Assembly: GCF_036884655.1 (NCBI RefSeq) | Contig: NC_088338.1 | Coordinates: forward strand, 2,680,501 to 2,744,500 | Source of the DNA: Musa acuminata AAA Group | Lineage: Eukaryota > Streptophyta > Magnoliopsida > Zingiberales > Musaceae | Direction: 5' to 3' | Length of the DNA: 64,000 bases | Shown: positions 60,566 to 64,000 of the stretch, piece after piece | Position numbering within the stretch: the stretch's first letter is position 1 | Layout of the letters: the number at the start of each line of letters is the position of its first letter | Notes under the pieces: model-generated | What the model saw: the letters and a program-made list of their open reading frames with translations, nothing else | What the model was told of the DNA's origin: nothing | The model's database searches: none | Made by a program: the position numbers and the translations under genes

Positions 60566-60725
60566 AAGGTTCCGAATATCACATCGTACCGATGTATCGA
60601 TCAATTATTATACATAACATACCGACACATGATACATTAAAATATACCTATATGCCACCCATACAGGTCCTCTATCGAACCGGTATATACCACCCATACT
60701 AAGCGGTATGATATTACAAACCATG
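60566..60725. mobile_element. hAT-like MITE, 160 bp, relative of the one in the hydrolase intron
   Basis: Flanked by CTTAGCAC (60558-60565) and CTAAGCAC (60726-60733), an 8-bp duplication with one mismatch. The left end CAAGGTTCCGAATATCA pairs with the complement of the right end, CATGGTTTGTAATATCA. The interior has 'accggtatataccaccc' and 'gtaccg' phrases like the 217-bp MITE, but is more A/T-rich and more decayed. Confidence 0.75.
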
Positions 60726-60733
60726 CTAAGCAC

Positions 60734-61171
60734 CTATTAAAAACTCAATATGATTAAAAACTAAACTGTAGAATCTATGCACATCAAAATTTATACAGGC
60801 AAATATGCACGTCAGAAAAAAAGATACCTTTACATACCTTTACATAACCCACCATCCTGCAGGACATCCTTCAGTCTCCCTGAAACAGAAAACATATATC
60901 AAATAAGAAGCAAAGGGAAAGAAATCCTCAGCCTATTTCTACACAGACGTTGCAAAGATACCTGACTGCACCAACATACCCTTTGGTGATGTCAACTCGT
61001 CTTGCAGAAAATATAAGCATGCTAAGAGAACCCATGACTTCCACGGGAAACGCAAGGAAACAAGGTATGGGGAAAAGAACACATATGGAGCATGACCGCA
61101 TGCAGATCAAAAGAAACATACCAAGGAACCATGACCTTGGCGATGGCATTGGCAAAGAGAATCAAAATTGT
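60734..61171 (-). other. Probable 3'UTR and downstream flank of the Ser/Pro-rich gene
   Basis: Minus-strand continuation past the stop at 61172. Frames here have no family resemblance. A UTR is expected, but its end is not resolved. Confidence 0.45.
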
Positions 61172-63742
61172 TCAATGTGTATTTTCAACAGAATTAGGTG
61201 CCAGACTTGGACACGCCCCACACTCTTCTATCAAATCCTCACTAGCTTCCAAGCCATTACAGTAAACAACAGCTAGATCAGAAACAGGATCAGATTTTTG
61301 AACCTTTACAGTGGGAGGACAATCAGAATCCTGTGCGATGCTGCTGTTTCCTGCTTTCATGTTATTAGCAGCATCAGCATCATCAACGGGTGGTTTCTCC
61401 AAGGAACAGTGATGATCAGCACAACCATGTGTTTTCTTATTATCAGAAGCTTCGGGAGGCTCCTTTTGCTTTTCTTCAGAATAGACAGGTGCCGACAATG
61501 CGTGTTTCCCATTTACCCTTTCATTCTGCTTCTGATACAATGACATGGCTCTCTGCAGAACAGTCATAAAATGGGTTGAAGACAGTGATAAACTAATAAA
61601 ACTCAAATGTTGAAGCATTACCATGGCACCAAGGCTGACCCTCGATCTCACATTTTAGTCCATTAGAGTGTGCATGTTGATTCAGATGTCAGTTATTTAC
61701 TTTCATGAATTTGGATATTTATATAAATAAAAATTAAACTATGTAACTATATCCCTTTGATAGAGATACTGATAGCAATCAGATATCTGAAACTTTACAA
61801 ATTTGAATTGGATTTGAGACATCAAGTCAAACATTCATTGAAAATGGATTCAGTATTCAGTGAATATTGGAAAACTTAAGTCCTTATTTACTTTCATGCA
61901 TTTGGATATTAATATAAATAAAAATTAAACTATGTAACTATATCTCTTTGATAGAGATACTGATAGCAATCAGATATCTGAAACTTTACAAATTTGAATT
62001 GGATTTGATACATTAAGTCAAACATTCAGTGCATAAACTAACAACTGGTTAGGTGGGAATAGGAGGATTTTCTGTTAAAAAATAGAAAAGAAACTATCAA
62101 TAATCAAGTTCGTTTTCTGTGTCCATCAATAAATTTCATTGTGCGTACGGTGTAAAATTTACCAAAGACAAAGCTATACCTTAAAAATAACTTCTTTTGC
62201 AGTCGGAAAGAACGAGTTCGAAACAGAACCCATGCTCTTCTTCACTAGGATGTCATCTTTGTTACTCTGAAACAAGATGAGTAAATTAAAACTGATAAGT
62301 TAATAGTCTGAGCAATAAAACTAATATATAAATACTTTTTTTTTAATCTTGAAAATATGTAAGACTTCAATACCTGGATAAACCTGTAATCAGTCAAACT
62401 GCCAGCACAATTAACATCTGACATTCCCAATAGGGATGTGCACCTTTTGTACAAGTCTAAGCCTGCAAGATCAGGCGAGATATCTATTCTGGAAAGGTAG
62501 TTGGCTATCTTATCGCCTTGCATATTCAAAGGCTCAGGTGTTTTCTTGGATATGGCCTTCTGGGGGAACTCAACAGCACTTTTAGTAGCGAGTGTATCAT
62601 TTGATGGCTTCGGCGAACATTTTAATTGGGCAAGTTCATCAGTAGGAGAATGTGTGGTAGATTCCTGTTCTTTCTTGGGTACAGGAGTGTCCATATTGTT
62701 ACTATTTTCCCCCTTGCACGTCTCAGAACCTGTTTCCCAGCCCCTGCTGCCCATTAGCTGATTATTATCATCCCATTCTTGCCTCGCATAGATATGGAAC
62801 TCATTATTGAACATAACATTGCTTCTGTCCCACATTTGCATATGAGGATGACATATTTGGTCAACTGGATTATGCCAACCAAATGGCTGGCCATGACCAG
62901 AAAACCTCTCAGCCATATCATGCATGTGATAAGAAACTCCACCATGGGTCATATCCATGGAAGGTCTGATGCCAAATAAAGGCGGAGCTGAGAACTGGGA
63001 CATGGGCGGAGGGAATCCAGCGGTAGGTGGACCATGATGTAAGGGCATAAAACCATTTGTAACTGGAGAAGGCCAAGATGGGGCACCTTTCCAGGCATTT
63101 CCATGTCCTCTTTCAAATCCAAGATCACCTATCCTTTTGTAACGATTATAGGATTTGTGATCACTACTCTGAGCTTTATTATCATCTTGATATGGGCCCA
63201 AAACTGAAGGACTGTCGATCTGGAGCCTCATGGGCGGTGGGGGGTGGAGGTGATTAGGTGAACGATCAGAAAGGTAACCACTTCGGTTAATAGATGATGA
63301 ACCAACAGGAGTCGATTCCCTAGCACAAACATCAGTCTGAGCCATGTCATCTAGGATGGGCTTATCAAAAACCGACTCTCCTCTGTCTCCATATTTGGAA
63401 CTACTACTCCTTTGTCCTATTTCAATATCAAGGCGCTGCCTGGTAGTTCTGTCATACTTTGAAGGAGATCTTTCTGAAAACCGTCGACCACTATTAGCTG
63501 ATGAAGATCTTCCCTTTGAATGGTTCGGTGAAGCACGATGATCTGGTTTCAGAGTCTTATCAAACTTTGAAGCAGCACTTTCTACATCATCCTTCTGGGT
63601 TAGCTTTCCCGATCGAGTACCAGAACTTCTGTCACGAAGTCCTGAAGAAGTCAAACTATCTCCTTTAGATGCTCTAACAGGGCGCAGTCTCTCTTCAGGT
63701 GCTGATTCTCTATGTGCAGATTCTGCAACCTTCGAGACATCC
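61172..63742 (-). CDS. 3' part of a large Ser/Pro/Arg-rich nuclear-type protein, continues beyond 64000
   Basis: Three exons are visible, right to left: 62374-63742, 62180-62266, 61172-61552. They join in frame to 611 residues plus a split codon at the 5' side. The first begins DVSKVAESAHRESAPEERLR and carries Ser/Arg/Asp-rich segments (SSGLRDRSSGTRSGKLTQKD; FSERSPSKYDRTTRQR). A Pro/His/Met-rich part (NGFMPLHHGPPTAGFPPPMS) and a conserved-looking helical stretch (NYLSRIDISPDLAGLDLYKR) follow. The last exon is acidic and ends LAPNSVENTH. The composition suggests an RNA- or chromatin-associated nuclear protein. It recalls plant proteins labelled CCCH-zinc-finger-13-like (At5g53440 type), but no CCCH motif is present here, so the name is unproven. 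The intron between the last two exons has a 191-bp duplication. Confidence 0.8.
61693..62034. repeat. Direct duplication, period 191 bp
   Basis: About 150 bases starting at 61693 (ttatttactttcatg) recur from 61884 with very few changes. The two copies are separated by about 40 unique bases. The duplication lies in the last intron (61553-62179) of the Ser/Pro-rich gene. Confidence 0.93.
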
Positions 63743-64000
63743 CTGCAAAAACATAGATTAAATCATTCACGAAGGACACTAGACATTTGTAAAACAAACT
63801 ACAAGGGGTCTAGCTTGACCCCTAAATAAAAAAAAAAAGCCTGGGCATTTTCTGCCCCTTAAAACCTGAAAGGCCTAAGCAGGATAAGCTCATGTCAGTC
63901 TGAATTTAAGATCCATAAGGCTTACGCAGGATGAGCTCAGAACCAGATTATTCATCATCAACCACCAGGAAAATTACAAAAAGGGAAGTAATCAGAGTAT
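63743..64000 (-). other. Intron of the Ser/Pro-rich gene at the window edge
   Basis: Minus-strand DNA upstream of the acceptor TTTTTGCAG|GGATGTC (exon edge 63742). No further exon of the gene was identified before the window ends. Confidence 0.6.

Overview
This is plant nuclear DNA. It has spliced genes with canonical GT/AG introns, A/T-rich spacers, many (TA)n, (GA)n and (CT)n runs, and copies of transposable elements. A GC-rich first exon in the pentatricopeptide gene, falling to AT-rich downstream exons, points to a monocot. The repeats (a solo LTR at 50809-51254, a degenerate copia-type LTR around 15.5-16.4 kb, and GC-rich 'ggtacc'-type MITEs) resemble, from memory, repeats common in Musaceae (banana, Ensete). 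The family assignment is an inference; the plant assignment is firm.

Layout: an unidentified exon fragment at the left edge (1-120, minus). ABCI11-type ABC ATPase, 10 exons (1347-5810, minus). SPC12 signal peptidase subunit (6882-7166, plus). About 4 kb of repeat-rich spacer. PFA-DSP/Siw14-type phosphatase, 5 exons (11470-13978, plus). Spacer with a decayed LTR. F-box protein, one coding exon behind a 2.4 kb 5'UTR intron (17839-18567, minus). Mitochondrial-type PPR protein, 6 exons (22856-27258, plus). Spacer. A large Gln/Ser-rich plant-specific protein, at least 7 coding exons (35003-43537, plus). A terminal-inverted-repeat element (44458-45213). Alpha/beta hydrolase, 10 exons (45628-54422, minus), whose 3.6 kb fifth intron holds a nest of elements. 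SPIRAL1-like protein, 2 coding exons (57811-58905, plus). A second MITE (60566-60725). The 3' part of a Ser/Pro-rich gene that runs off the right edge (61172 to beyond 64000, minus).

The genes are not an operon or a recognisable cluster. They serve chloroplast (ABCI11), ER secretion (SPC12), inositol-pyrophosphate or phosphotyrosine signalling (PFA-DSP), ubiquitin ligase (F-box), mitochondrial RNA (PPR) and cortical microtubule (SPIRAL1-like) functions. Three neighbouring pairs are arranged head to head with 0.8-1.6 kb between transcribed regions. Exon boundaries were found by matching translated segments to remembered families and checking that donor/acceptor phases join in frame. All complete gene models give uninterrupted proteins.

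The most unusual structure is in intron 5 of the hydrolase gene. A long inverted repeat is built from about 190-bp sub-repeats, carries a 30-bp tandem array and a hAT-like MITE in its loop, and has its right arm split by a solo LTR with a 4-bp target duplication.
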